From contig NZ_VFAH01000004.1 in the NCBI RefSeq assembly GCF_008929045.1, forward strand, positions 186,001 through 250,000: a DNA stretch of 64,000 bases. Direction: 5' to 3'. Positions 44,773 through 53,804 of the stretch are shown here, in pieces; position 1 is the first letter of the stretch, and each line of letters opens with the position of its first letter. Source of the DNA: Noviherbaspirillum aerium (GTDB lineage: Bacteria; Pseudomonadota; Gammaproteobacteria; Burkholderiales; Burkholderiaceae_D). Position numbers and translations under genes: made by a program. Under the pieces are notes generated by a model. It had not been told where the DNA came from, did no database searches, and saw only the letters and a program-made list of their open reading frames with translations.

Positions 44773-45960
44773 CTACCTGTTCAATACGTTCAGCGCCTGT
44801 TCGATATCCGCGATCAAGTCCTCGGGATCTTCCAGGCCGATATTCAGGCGCACCAATTGACCGCTGCCTTTCCAGCCGCGCCGCATGCCCTGTATCCGGT
44901 AAGGCACGCACAGGCTGTTCGCCCCGCCCCAGCTGAATCCGATCTTGAACAGTTTGAGGGCATCCACGAAAGCATCAGTCCGGGCTTCCGCGTAGCGCTC
45001 ATTGAATACGATGGAAAACAGACCGCCCGCACCGGTGAAATCCCGCTTCCAGATCTCATGCCCGGGACAATCCTCGAATGCGGGATGCAGCACGCGCTCG
45101 ACCTCGGGACGGTTCTTGAGCCAGGCCGCGATCTTGCGGGCCGCGGCGTCATGGGCATCGAAGCGCAGCTTCATGCTCGGCAGGCCGCGCAGAACGAGGT
45201 AGGCATCGTCGGCGCCGACGCCATAGCCAAGCCGCATGTGCGCCATTTCGATGCGGTGGATCAGCGCCGCGTCGCGTGTGGTCACCGCGCCCATCAGTAC
45301 ATCGGAGCCGCCCGACTGGTACTTCGTCAGCGCCTGCATCACGATGTCGACGCCGTGATCGAAGGCCCGGAAGGCGATCCCCGCCGACCAGGTGTTGTCG
45401 AGCGCCACATGAATATCCTGCCCGGTTGCGCGTCGCGCCCGGACCGCCTGGCAGATGGCCGGAATATCCGGCACTTCCATCGATACCGATCCCGGCGCCT
45501 CCGTCCAGACCAGGCGGGTGTTGGGCTGTATCAGTTCCGCGATGCCGGCGCCGATGAGCGGATCGTAGAAACGGGAGGTGATACCGAAATCCTGCGACAG
45601 CCAGCGCCCCAGTTCGCGATTCGGGTTGTAAACATTGTCCGGGAGCAGGACGTCATCTCCCGACTTGAGCAGCCCCAGATCGACCATCGAGATGGCGGCC
45701 AGCCCGCTGGGGGCCAGCAGGCAATGCGTGCCGCCCTCGATCTCGGCAAGCCGGGCTTCCAGCGTAAAAGTGGTCGGTGTCCCGTGCAGTCCGTAGGTAT
45801 AGGCGCTCTTGTCCTGCCAATTGCGTGAACGCATGGCGGCGACATTCTTGAACAGCACCGTCGACGCATGATGAATCGGCGTCGGGAACGCGCCAAAGCC
45901 TTCCGGCGCCTGGTAATCGGTGTGAATGAGAGCGGTTTGCAGCGATTTACGGTCTGACAC
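44773..45960 (-). CDS. metC: Cystathionine beta-lyase
   Basis: PLP enzyme that splits cystathionine to homocysteine, pyruvate and ammonia in methionine synthesis. It has 395 residues. The PLP lysine is in MQALTKYQSGGSDVLMGA; other Cys/Met metabolism signatures are AYTYGLHGTPTTFTLEARLA, HCLLAPSGLAAISM and VALDNTWSAGIAFRAFDHG. Substrate assignment rests on similarity to MetC-type lyases rather than to MetB or MetZ. It is the last gene of a minus-strand run and starts 23 bp after the secreted-protein gene. Confidence 0.9.
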   Translation of the reverse strand: MSDRKSLQTALIHTDYQAPEGFGAFPTPIHHASTVLFKNVAAMRSRNWQDKSAYTYGLHGTPTTFTLEARLAEIEGGTHCLLAPSGLAAISMVDLGLLKSGDDVLLPDNVYNPNRELGRWLSQDFGITSRFYDPLIGAGIAELIQPNTRLVWTEAPGSVSMEVPDIPAICQAVRARRATGQDIHVALDNTWSAGIAFRAFDHGVDIVMQALTKYQSGGSDVLMGAVTTRDAALIHRIEMAHMRLGYGVGADDAYLVLRGLPSMKLRFDAHDAAARKIAAWLKNRPEVERVLHPAFEDCPGHEIWKRDFTGAGGLFSIVFNERYAEARTDAFVDALKLFKIGFSWGGANSLCVPYRIQGMRRGWKGSGQLVRLNIGLEDPEDLIADIEQALNVLNR

Positions 45961-45983
45961 GCATGGACTCCCTGGTAATTGAA

Positions 45984-46475
45984 TTATTGCTGCTTTCCCT
46001 GACCGGCCGCACGGCCATTCTGGCCCGGGCTGCCTTTATCCTCGGCGCGGACAATACGCAGGCTGAAAGGCTTCTTGATCTTGCCGTCCGCTGACTGCCA
46101 TTCTCCCGTCAGCGTCTCGCCCGCCAGCTTGCCATCCCATTGGCCCGAGACATCGGTGCCGTTCTCGGATTCCTCCATGAACACTTCCTGCCCCTCCACT
46201 TCACCGGCTAGCAGGACCCGATGCGATCCGCCGAACACGAAGTACTCGCCTTCGATGCCGTCCTCGGCCGGTTCCTTGGTGCGCAGCGTCACCTGGATCT
46301 GTGCATCGCCGAGCATGCCGCGCAGGGCGACGGGTTTCATGAAAAGTGCTTTGCCCGAGGTATCAGCCGGCGCGGCGGACGTGGATGCGCTTGCCGATAA
46401 CGCCGGCGAAGCCGGCATGCCCGCCAGGAGCATCGCGCCGGCAAGCAATGCCGTGTTCAAGCACCGCTTCATCAT
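45984..46475 (-). CDS. Secreted hypothetical protein coupled to rimO
   Basis: The protein has 163 residues from ATG 46475, which overlaps the rimO stop by 4 bp (ATGATGA). A signal peptide is visible ([20 protein letters not shown], cut around PALSA). The mature part is Ser/Ala/Thr-rich at first, then beta-rich ([60 protein letters not shown]) and ends in a Gly/Gln/Arg tail. The repeated ...GEW/GQWDG pattern suggests a small beta-sheet domain. I know no family name. It could be an envelope protein; the overlap with rimO says only that they share an mRNA. Confidence 0.75.
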   Translation of the reverse strand: MMKRCLNTALLAGAMLLAGMPASPALSASASTSAAPADTSGKALFMKPVALRGMLGDAQIQVTLRTKEPAEDGIEGEYFVFGGSHRVLLAGEVEGQEVFMEESENGTDVSGQWDGKLAGETLTGEWQSADGKIKKPFSLRIVRAEDKGSPGQNGRAAGQGKQQ

Positions 46476-47830
46476 GCTTCCGCCCACAAGTCGTGCGCAT
46501 CGGCAGCCGTTATCTTCACCTCGACGAATTCACCCACCTTGAGCTTGCGATGCGGCTCGTACGGCGGCTTGACATACACGACGCCGTCGATCTCCGGCGC
46601 ATCCGCCACGGAGCGACCGACGCCGCCCGTGGGGCCGACTTCATCCAGCAGAACACGCAAGGTCTTGCCGACCTTTGCTTGCATGCGCTGCTTCGATATC
46701 TCTTCCTGAAGCTCCATGACGCGTCCGCGGCGTTCGTCGCGCACTTCCTCGGGTACCGGATTGGCCAGCGCATTGGCAGTCGCGCCTTCAACCGGGGAAT
46801 AGGAGAAGCAGCCGAGCCTGTCGATCTGGGCTTCCTTGAGGAAGTCCAGAAGGTATTGGAATTCTTCTTCGGTCTCGCCCGGAAAACCCGCAATGAAAGT
46901 GGAGCGGATGGTCAGGTCGGGACACATCTTGCGCCAGGCCTGGATGCGTTCAATATTCTTTTCGCCGCTGGCCGGACGTTTCATGCGCTTGAGCACGTCG
47001 GGATGCGCATGCTGGAGCGGCACGTCGAGGTAGGGCAGCACCCTTCCCTCCGCCATCATCGGAATGACGTCGTCGACATGCGGATACGGGTACACATAGT
47101 GCAGGCGGACCCAGGCGCCGTACTGCGCCGCCAGCTCGCCGAGCGCACCGACCAGCTGCGTCATGTGGGTGCGCAGCGGCTTGCCGTTCCAGAAACCGGT
47201 GCGGAACTTCACATCGACACCATAGGCGCTGGTGTCCTGGGAAATCACCAGCAGTTCCTTGACTCCGGCCTTGAACAGATTTTCCGCTTCCAGCATCACG
47301 TCCGCGACAGGACGGGACACCAGGTCGCCGCGCATGGAAGGAATGATGCAGAAGCTGCAGCGATGGTTGCAGCCTTCGGAAATCTTCAGATAGGCATAAT
47401 GCTTGGGCGTCAGCTTCACGCCTTGCGCCGGTACCAGGTCGATGAAGGGATCGTGCGGCTTGGGCAGGTGCTTGTGTACCGCGGCCATGACTTCACCGAC
47501 GGCGTGCGGGCCGGTGACTTCCAGCACTTTCGGATGCACCGACTGGATGATGTCGTTGCCGGCCGCGTCTTTCTTTGCGCCCAGGCAACCGGTCACGATG
47601 ACCTTGCCGTTTTCGTTCAGCGCTTCGCCGATGGCATCCAGCGATTCTTGAACGGCGGCATCGATGAAACCGCAGGTATTGACGATAACCAGGTCGGCAC
47701 CGTCATAGGACTTGGCCGTATCGTAGCCTTCGGCGCGAAGTTGGGTGAGGATTTGTTCGGAGTCGACGAGCGCCTTGGGGCAGCCAAGCGAGACGAAGCC
47801 GACTTTCGGAGAATGGGAAGCGTTGGACAT
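46472..47830 (-). CDS. rimO: Ribosomal protein S12 methylthiotransferase RimO
   Basis: Radical-SAM enzyme that adds a methylthio group to an aspartate of ribosomal protein S12. It has 452 residues. N-terminal UPF0004 domain with three cysteines ([48 protein letters not shown]) for the auxiliary iron-sulphur cluster; radical-SAM cluster [20 protein letters not shown] domain at the C-terminus (near residues 380-445). These features separate RimO from MiaB together with the [12 protein letters not shown] start. It overlaps the downstream secreted-protein gene by 4 bp. Confidence 0.95.
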   Translation of the reverse strand: MSNASHSPKVGFVSLGCPKALVDSEQILTQLRAEGYDTAKSYDGADLVIVNTCGFIDAAVQESLDAIGEALNENGKVIVTGCLGAKKDAAGNDIIQSVHPKVLEVTGPHAVGEVMAAVHKHLPKPHDPFIDLVPAQGVKLTPKHYAYLKISEGCNHRCSFCIIPSMRGDLVSRPVADVMLEAENLFKAGVKELLVISQDTSAYGVDVKFRTGFWNGKPLRTHMTQLVGALGELAAQYGAWVRLHYVYPYPHVDDVIPMMAEGRVLPYLDVPLQHAHPDVLKRMKRPASGEKNIERIQAWRKMCPDLTIRSTFIAGFPGETEEEFQYLLDFLKEAQIDRLGCFSYSPVEGATANALANPVPEEVRDERRGRVMELQEEISKQRMQAKVGKTLRVLLDEVGPTGGVGRSVADAPEIDGVVYVKPPYEPHRKLKVGEFVEVKITAADAHDLWAEA

Positions 47831-47972
47831 GACAGGATGAGGTACAAAGCGAATCCGCTATTGTACCCTCCGCAGGCAACTTCCCGGTGCAGACAGGCAC
47901 GCGGACAGACACGTGGTCCGGCTTGCCTTTTCGCCATCGGAGCCGGACCGCGACAGCGCTGATCGAAGTGGA

Positions 47973-48548
47973 TTACTTGTTTTTATCGGTCGGAGGTACC
48001 GGCGGTACGGGTGGTACGAACGGGAAAGTGCCGAACATGTTCTTTGTCTGGCTTTGCATCTGGTCTTGCATTTGCAGGAACAGGTTCTTGCTCTGTTCGA
48101 TGTAGTTGCTCATCATCCCCTGCATCATGGGGCCCTGCACATTCATGAACTGGGTCCACATTTCCTGACTGAACGGCTTGCCTTCGTAGAACCCTTTGGA
48201 ACTCTCGGCCAGTTTGTTCTGGATATCGATGAACGCCTGGATATTCTTTTCCAGGTAGGAGCCCATCATCCCCTGCATCGCATGCCCATAGTAGCGGATG
48301 ATCTGCGACAGCGCGCCGCTGGAAAACATCGGCGTGCCGTTGGCTTCTTCTTCAAGGATGATTTGCAGCAGGATGCTGCGGGTCAGGTCCTCTTCGGACT
48401 TGGCGTCAACAACAGTAAATTCCTCGTTGTCAAGCACCAGTTGCTTGACGTCCGCCAGCGTGATGTAGGAACTCGTTTGCGTGTCATAAAGACGGCGGTT
48501 CGGATACTTCTTAATCAAGCGCTCGGAAAGCTTTTTTGCACTGTTCAT
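47973..48548 (-). CDS. phaR: Polyhydroxyalkanoate synthesis repressor PhaR
   Basis: DNA- and PHA-binding repressor of phasin and PHA-synthesis genes. It has 191 residues. The N-terminal domain has KKYPNRRLYDTQTSSYITLA, the hallmark of PhaR, followed by EDLTRSILLQIILEEEANGT; the C-terminal half is a Met/Gln-rich amphipathic region (GHAMQGMMGSYLEKNIQAFI, MQDQMQSQTKNMFG) that can bind polyester surfaces. It ends in proline repeats (FVPPVPPVPP). It lies 351 bp from phaC on the same strand, with a TATAAT and a GCGAAC-N4-GTTCGC inverted repeat in its own leader. Confidence 0.94.
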   Translation of the reverse strand: MNSAKKLSERLIKKYPNRRLYDTQTSSYITLADVKQLVLDNEEFTVVDAKSEEDLTRSILLQIILEEEANGTPMFSSGALSQIIRYYGHAMQGMMGSYLEKNIQAFIDIQNKLAESSKGFYEGKPFSQEMWTQFMNVQGPMMQGMMSNYIEQSKNLFLQMQDQMQSQTKNMFGTFPFVPPVPPVPPTDKNK

Positions 48549-48899
48549 CGAATATTCCAGTTTTTGCGTCGCAACGCGTCATTGCCGTTTTTTTAATAAA
48601 GCGAACAGGCGTTCGCTGTCTCCAGTTTTATTATAGTGCGAAAAAACAAAGCTTTAGGGAAGTCTTGCAAAATGCACATGGCTTTATTGCAATGCGTTTG
48701 AGCAAAATCGCCTTTCGACGTCCGTCAGCTTCCGGGCAACATCCCGCCTTCCCTCGACGCCTTGGGGCTCTGAACGCAATTTCAATTTTCGGTCTTGGAA
48801 TACGGGACGAACTCCCGCGCGACAGGCTCGCGACCGGTGGCAATGCGGGATGCTGGCGTCCCGCATTGCCACCGGTCGCTATGGGCTAGACTTGCGCCG
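48549..48899. promoter_or_regulatory. phaC-phaR intergenic region with candidate phaR promoter
   Basis: No gene is supported here. On the minus strand a perfect TATAAT (RC of 48630-48635) lies 82 bp before the phaR start. Downstream of it, GCGAAC-N4-GTTCGC (48601-48616) is a perfect 6-bp inverted repeat in the leader. The other end holds a 21-bp-stem hairpin (48830-48879) just after the phaC stop. Confidence 0.5.
48830..48879 (-). terminator. Perfect 21-bp-stem hairpin after phaC
   Basis: Arms 48830-48850 and 48859-48879 are exact reverse complements over 21 bp with an 8-nt loop. It begins 21 nt beyond the phaC stop codon on the minus strand. No T-run follows, so a classic intrinsic terminator is not shown; a REP-like mRNA stabiliser is an alternative. 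Confidence 0.65.
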
Positions 48900-50624
48900 C
48901 TACTTGGTATCAGCCTTGACCTTCACGTATCGGCCAGGCGCCGGTTCGATCGGCTTGTAATTGGCATTGCCAAATTTTTTAGGTGCGGGAACCTGCTCGC
49001 CGGCATTCTCCGCCAGGAAACCGGTCCATTCCGGCCACCAGCTGCCGGGCGTTTCCGTCGCTTTGCCGAGCCACTCCTCGGCGCTGTCGAACGCCTGGTC
49101 GGCGCTCCAGTAGCTGCGTTTCTTCTTGGCGGGAGGGTTGATAACTCCGGCAATGTGTCCGGAGGCACCGAGTACGAAGCGGTTGCGCTCGCGCTTCTTC
49201 GGGTTGAGCAACTTGACCGACTCGTAGGCGGCGGTCCATGGAACGATATGATCTTCGCGGGAGCCGTAGATGAAGGTCGGTGCATCGATCTTCGACAAGT
49301 CGATCTTTTCGCCGGCAACACTCACCTTGCCGGGCGTACGCAGCCGGTTCTCGAGATAGAGATTGCGCAGATACCAGCAGAACATCGGGCCGGGCAGATT
49401 CGTGCTGTCAGCATTCCAGTACAGAAGGTCGAACGGAGGCGGATTCTCGCCCTTCAGATAATTGGCCTTGACGTAATTCCAGACCAGATCATTGGGACGC
49501 AGGCTCGAAAATGCGGAGGCGAAATCACGTCCGGGCATCAGCCCGCCCTTGCCCAGCTGCTGCTCACGCAGCGAAACCTGCGCTTCGTCGATGAACACCT
49601 CGATCACGCCGGGATCGGAAAAATCGAGGAAGGTGGTCAGCAGGGTGAGGCTGGAAACCGGGTTTTCGCCGCGCGCATACAGCAGCGCCAGCGCAGTCGA
49701 CAATAACGTGCCTCCCACGCAGAAGCCGAGCGCATTGATCTGCTCCTGACCGGAGATTTCCTGTACGACATTGATGGCCTTGACGACGCCTTCGAGAATA
49801 TAGTCATCCCAGGTCCTGTTGCCGAGCGATGCGTCGGGATTGACCCACGACACCAGGAACACCGTGTGGCCCTGCTCCACGGCATGCCGCACAAGCGAGT
49901 TCTCCGGCTGCAGGTCCAGGATGTAGTACTTGTTGATGCAAGGAGGCACCAGCAGCAGCGGCCGTTCGAACACCGACTTGGTGAGCGGCTTGTACTGAAT
50001 CAGCTGGAAAAGCGCATTCTCGAATACCACCGCTCCCTCGCTGGTGGCCACGTTCTTTCCAACTTCGAAGGCCGATTCGTCGGTCTGGGAGATTCGCCCC
50101 TTCTGCATGTCTTCCAGCATGTGGGCAATGCCCTTTGCCAGGCTTTCCCCCTTGGTTTCGACGATCTTTTGCTGCGCCTCGGGATTCGTCACGAGGAAGT
50201 TCGCCGGCGACATGGCGTCCACCATCTGTTGCACCGCAAAACGAATTTTCTGCTTCGCACGGGGTGCTGCTTCGACGGCATCGGCCATCGCCATCAGGAA
50301 GCGCGCATTAAGCAGATAGGCGGCCGCATTGAATGCGAACAGGGGATTGGATTGCCATTCGGGCGAAGTGAAACGCTTGTCGGCAATCACGGGCGCCTTC
50401 GCGGAGAGCATCTGCTGCCAGAGGTTCGACATTTCCTGCATGTAGTCGCCCTGCAGCTTGGCGAGAACCGACGGATCAATGGTCGCGCCGAATTCCTTGA
50501 CCGTGGCAGTAAAGGGCCGGGTATCGAGCTGCGGAGTCTGCAGCATGGACTGCCAGGCATTCGGGTCGGCGAACTGTGCCATCCAGGTCTGCGGATCGCC
50601 TTGAGGGGTGAACATGTTATTCAT
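48900..50624 (-). CDS. phaC: Class I poly(R)-hydroxyalkanoate synthase PhaC
   Basis: Polymerises (R)-3-hydroxyacyl-CoA into storage polyester on granules. It has 574 residues, the class I length. The catalytic Cys302 is in the lipase-like box INALGFCVGGTLLS. The catalytic Asp is in YGSREDHIVPWTAAYESVK and the His in VLGASGHIAGVINPP. The N-terminal domain (about 1-190) has the usual class I sequence (QGDYMQEMSNLWQQM). phaA and phaB are not adjacent; only phaR follows. It is divergent from a small membrane-protein gene whose frame could begin 2 bp from this start. Confidence 0.95.
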   Translation of the reverse strand: MNNMFTPQGDPQTWMAQFADPNAWQSMLQTPQLDTRPFTATVKEFGATIDPSVLAKLQGDYMQEMSNLWQQMLSAKAPVIADKRFTSPEWQSNPLFAFNAAAYLLNARFLMAMADAVEAAPRAKQKIRFAVQQMVDAMSPANFLVTNPEAQQKIVETKGESLAKGIAHMLEDMQKGRISQTDESAFEVGKNVATSEGAVVFENALFQLIQYKPLTKSVFERPLLLVPPCINKYYILDLQPENSLVRHAVEQGHTVFLVSWVNPDASLGNRTWDDYILEGVVKAINVVQEISGQEQINALGFCVGGTLLSTALALLYARGENPVSSLTLLTTFLDFSDPGVIEVFIDEAQVSLREQQLGKGGLMPGRDFASAFSSLRPNDLVWNYVKANYLKGENPPPFDLLYWNADSTNLPGPMFCWYLRNLYLENRLRTPGKVSVAGEKIDLSKIDAPTFIYGSREDHIVPWTAAYESVKLLNPKKRERNRFVLGASGHIAGVINPPAKKKRSYWSADQAFDSAEEWLGKATETPGSWWPEWTGFLAENAGEQVPAPKKFGNANYKPIEPAPGRYVKVKADTK

Positions 50625-50689
50625 GCTTGAGTCTCTTTTTTCGCGTAAGGTTACGGTTTGTCGAACTTTCGAAACTGCTTGCGCCTGCT

Positions 50690-50938
50690 ATGCTTATCGT
50701 CGCCATCGCATGGATTTATGTCGTCTTGATGATGTCCATCACCGAACACTCGGTCACTGCAGGCGTCATGACCTTCCTGCTCTATGGCGTCTTGCCCCTG
50801 ACGATCATTTTATACTTGATGGGTGCGCCACGACGCAAGCGTAACAGGGCAAAAGCCGAAAAATTACTACTGGAAGAAGCCGCGGAACGAAAGAATACGG
50901 GAGAGATCAGGAGTGAAGACCGCAACGGGACACCGTAA
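50690..50938 (+). CDS. Small two-helix membrane protein
   Basis: From ATG 50690 it has 82 residues: two hydrophobic helices (MLIVAIAWIYVVLMMSI and VMTFLLYGVLPLTIILYLMG) and a basic, then charged tail (APRRKRNRAKAEKLLLEEAA). I do not recognise a named family. The frame also opens at a TTG 50627, only 2 bp from the phaC start, but that extension (LFFRVRLRFVELSKLL) would overlap the phaC promoter and is less likely. It is followed 36 bp later by the convergent pgeF. Confidence 0.7.
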   Translation: MLIVAIAWIYVVLMMSITEHSVTAGVMTFLLYGVLPLTIILYLMGAPRRKRNRAKAEKLLLEEAAERKNTGEIRSEDRNGTP

Positions 50939-50974
50939 GTTGATGCATGGCATCACGGCTCTCCTGAAAGAACG

Positions 50975-51745
50975 CTACTTGAACCAGATCAACGAGGCCA
51001 TGCGGCCAGTCACGCCGTCGCGTCGATAGGAATAGAAATGCTCCCGCTCGCTTACGGTACAGCGATTTCCTCCCCATACGCGGTTGACATTGGCGCTTGC
51101 AAGACGACGCCGTGCCAGTGCATAGATATCCGCATGATATTTTGAAGAACCTGCGGTAACCGGTGTAAATGCCGCGGCAGCCTCCCGGTCTTGTTCGGCG
51201 AACGCCTGCAGCACATCTTCGCCCACCTCGAAACAGGCTGGTCCGATGGCTGGTCCCATCCATGCCAGAATGTCCCCGGCGCCGGCTTCGCGCATGCGTG
51301 CCACCGTGTTTTCCAGCACCCCGTGCGCGAGGCCCCGCCAGCCGGCATGCGCCGCGCCGACGACCCTTCCTTCGGTATCGCAGAACAGCACCGGCAGGCA
51401 GTCCGCCGTCTGGATGACGCAGACGACACCCGGTGCGGTCGCGATGCAGGCATCGGCCTTCAGCATCTCCCCCCGCTCCGCTGCCGGAGCAGCATCATGG
51501 GCATTGACGACTTCACTGCCATGCACCTGCGTCAACCACCCGGGTTCGCCGGGAAGCATCGAGCGCAGCAAAGCGCGATTGGCAGCGACCGCTTCCGGCG
51601 AATCGCCCACATGCACTCCCAGATTGAGGCCATGAGCGCCGCTGCCGTCGTCATAGGGCGCAAGGCTGGTCCCGCCGCGCCGCGTCGTCGACAGCGACGA
51701 GACATTGGCCGGCGCATCCCAGTCGGGAACCAGAGCGGGAACCAT
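50975..51745 (-). CDS. pgeF: Peptidoglycan editing factor PgeF (YfiH, laccase-domain)
   Basis: The protein has 256 residues of the DUF152/YfiH family. Metal-ligand motifs are QVHGSEVV (His), CVIQTADCLPVLF (Cys) and AAHAGWRGLAHGVL (His), the copper/zinc-type site of the family. In E. coli YfiH removes wrongly built peptidoglycan precursors; other members show purine-nucleoside phosphorylase or oxidase activity. It lies downstream of rluD (6 bp between stop and start frames), a pairing common in proteobacteria, often together with bamD as here. Confidence 0.93.
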   Translation of the reverse strand: MVPALVPDWDAPANVSSLSTTRRGGTSLAPYDDGSGAHGLNLGVHVGDSPEAVAANRALLRSMLPGEPGWLTQVHGSEVVNAHDAAPAAERGEMLKADACIATAPGVVCVIQTADCLPVLFCDTEGRVVGAAHAGWRGLAHGVLENTVARMREAGAGDILAWMGPAIGPACFEVGEDVLQAFAEQDREAAAAFTPVTAGSSKYHADIYALARRRLASANVNRVWGGNRCTVSEREHFYSYRRDGVTGRMASLIWFK

Positions 51746-51750
51746 GCCGC

Positions 51751-52797
51751 CTACTCCGACACCGCCGCTGCGGCATCAATGCCGGCGCGCGCCAGCAGGT
51801 CCCGCATGTCGTCCGGCAGAGGCGAAGTCCAGTCGCATTCCTTCTGGCTGGAGGGATGCACCAGTCCCAGACGATAGGCATGCAGCGCCTGCCTTGGAAA
51901 CACGGCGGCAAGATGAGGCTTGCCGTAAAGAGGGTCGCCGACGAGCGTAAAGCCGATGGACTGCATATGAACGCGGATCTGGTGCGTGCGTCCGGTTTCG
52001 AGCCTGCATTTCAGCAGGCTGACCGGGCGGCCATCCAGACTTCCGGTCGCAATCCTTTCGTAATGCGTCACCGCCGGCTTTGCACTGGCGTTCTCCGACA
52101 CCGCCATCTTGATGCGATCGCGCGGATGACGTCCGATCGCGGCATCGACCCTGCCGCTGATCTGCGGCGCTCCCCAGACCAGCGCCAGATACTCCCTGTG
52201 CACGCTGCGGGACTGCAGCTGTCGCACGAGGTCGGTCTGTGCCTGCAGGGTTTTTCCCACCACCATCAACCCGCTGGTTTCCTTGTCCAGGCGGTGCACG
52301 ATGCCCGCCCTCGGCACCGAGGCGATGGCGGGAAAGTGGTGCAGCAGCCCATTGAGCAGGGTGCCCGACCAGTTGCCGGCGGCGGGATGCACGACCAGTC
52401 CGGCCGGCTTGTCAATGACGAGAATCGCGTTGTCTTCGTAAAGAATGCCCAGTGGAATCGGCTCCGGGCTGAAGGCGGTATCCTCGGGCGCGGATTGCGG
52501 GCGGATGACGATGGTTTCATCGCCCAGGGCCAGCGCCTTGGCTTTGGCGGGCTGGCCATCGACAGTCACATGTCCGGCTTCGATCCATTGCTGGAGCCGG
52601 CTGCGGGAATATTCCGGCACCAGCTGGGACACCACCTTGTCGATGCGGATGCCGCAGAATTCGGGGGTGAGTTTCAGTTCGATGGAAGACGCTTCCGGCA
52701 CCAGGCCGTCGTCTTCATCGCCGTCATAAACGTCGTTTTCAGGGGAAGTTTTATTCAAAATCGGAAATTCAGTTGTATCGTTGCAAGAAGTCGCCAT
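51751..52797 (-). CDS. rluD: 23S rRNA pseudouridine synthase RluD
   Basis: Makes pseudouridines in helix 69 of 23S rRNA. It has 348 residues. The N-terminal S4 domain has IDKVVSQLVPEYSRSRLQQW; the catalytic motif is AGIVHRLDKETSGLMVV with the Asp of RLD; the C-terminal LETGRTHQIRVHM is also family-typical. Its N-terminus is extended with ~20 acidic residues (VYDGDEDDGLVPEASS), so the start at 52797 may be slightly long. It is divergent from bamD by 45 bp, and pgeF follows. The rluD-pgeF plus bamD neighbourhood matches other betaproteobacteria. Confidence 0.93.
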   Translation of the reverse strand: MATSCNDTTEFPILNKTSPENDVYDGDEDDGLVPEASSIELKLTPEFCGIRIDKVVSQLVPEYSRSRLQQWIEAGHVTVDGQPAKAKALALGDETIVIRPQSAPEDTAFSPEPIPLGILYEDNAILVIDKPAGLVVHPAAGNWSGTLLNGLLHHFPAIASVPRAGIVHRLDKETSGLMVVGKTLQAQTDLVRQLQSRSVHREYLALVWGAPQISGRVDAAIGRHPRDRIKMAVSENASAKPAVTHYERIATGSLDGRPVSLLKCRLETGRTHQIRVHMQSIGFTLVGDPLYGKPHLAAVFPRQALHAYRLGLVHPSSQKECDWTSPLPDDMRDLLARAGIDAAAAVSE

Positions 52798-52801
52798 CGG
52801 C

Positions 52802-52807
52802 TATAAT
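52802..52807 (+). promoter_or_regulatory. Candidate -10 box for bamD
   Basis: Perfect TATAAT 36 bp upstream of the bamD ATG. TTGCAA at 52781-52786 is a possible -35, though the 15-nt spacing is short. The promoter would overlap the divergent rluD start. Confidence 0.45.
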
Positions 52808-52842
52808 CATGGCCTTGTTCAGCCGTGTTCCTGCAAAACCTC

Positions 52843-53640
52843 ATGCGAAATAGATCGATCAAAATTGCTGCCATCGCCCTTGCTCTGTCTCTGTCCGGAT
52901 GCGGCATGCTTCCCGAAAAGATCGACGAGACCAGAACCTGGTCGGCCTCGAGATTATACTCGGAGGCACGCGACGAACTGGCAAGCGGCAATTATGAACG
53001 CGCAATCCAGCATTTTGAAAAGCTGGAATCGCGCTATCCGTTCGGCACCTATGCGCAGCAGGCACAGATGGAAATCGCTTACGCCCATTATCGCCAGGGA
53101 GAGCAGCCCGAGGCGCTGGCCGCGGTCGAGCGCTTCATCAAGCTGCATCCGAATCATCCGAATGTCGATTACATGTATTACCTGCGCGGCCTGATCAACT
53201 TCAACGACAGGATCGGCTTCCTGAGCTTCCTGTCGAGGCAGGATCCGAGCGAACGCGATCCGAAAGCCGCGCGCGACGCCTTCGACTCCTTCAAACAATT
53301 GGCGGAGCGCTTCCCCGACAGCGTGTACACCAAGGATGCGATTGCACGGATGAAATATCTCGTCAATGCAATGGCCCAGTATGAAGTCCACGTGGCGAAG
53401 TATTACTTCCGTCGCGGCGCCTATGTCGCCGCCGTAAACCGCGCGCAGATCGCGGTGGCGGAATACCGCGAAGCGCCGGCGGTGGAAGAAGCGCTTTTCG
53501 TGATGGCACAGTCTTACGATGCCTTGGGCCTGCCCGATCTGCGGGATGACACGAACCGCGTGCTCAGGCAGAATTTCCCGAACAGCGTCTATTTCAGCGG
53601 CGGTCCGCAAACCAGCAAGCCCTGGTGGCAGATCTGGTAG
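52843..53640 (+). CDS. bamD: Outer membrane protein assembly factor BamD
   Basis: Lipoprotein of the Bam complex, working with BamA (1-713). From ATG 52843 it has 265 residues: lipoprotein signal KIAAIALALSLSGCGML with the lipobox Cys near residue 20, then tetratricopeptide-type repeats (RLYSEARDELASGNYERAIQ, FGTYAQQAQMEIAYAHYRQG, AVERFIKLHPNHPNVDYMYY, FDSFKQLAERFPDSVYTKDA) as in other BamD/ComL proteins. A GTG frame start at 52825 would add 6 residues before the signal and is less likely. An intrinsic terminator follows (53679-53703). Confidence 0.96.
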   Translation: MRNRSIKIAAIALALSLSGCGMLPEKIDETRTWSASRLYSEARDELASGNYERAIQHFEKLESRYPFGTYAQQAQMEIAYAHYRQGEQPEALAAVERFIKLHPNHPNVDYMYYLRGLINFNDRIGFLSFLSRQDPSERDPKAARDAFDSFKQLAERFPDSVYTKDAIARMKYLVNAMAQYEVHVAKYYFRRGAYVAAVNRAQIAVAEYREAPAVEEALFVMAQSYDALGLPDLRDDTNRVLRQNFPNSVYFSGGPQTSKPWWQIW

Positions 53641-53678
53641 GTCCGCCGCCCGCCGTGAAAGCCTGGCAATGAATAGCG

Positions 53679-53707
53679 AAGAGCCCCGTTTTACGGGGCT
53701 CTTTTCT
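53679..53707 (+). terminator. Intrinsic terminator after bamD
   Basis: Perfect 11-bp stem (53679-53689 with 53693-53703) with a TTT loop, followed by a T-rich tract (cttttcttt). It begins 38 nt after the bamD stop, with yaaA convergent beyond. Confidence 0.88.
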
Positions 53708-53804
53708 TTAACGGGGCAATCCACCGGCAAGCCGCTGAAGAATGGGCGGCTTCCGCCGGAAACGGCTCGCTTCCGGCATCCCCTGCTGCATATCCCCTGC
53801 CACT

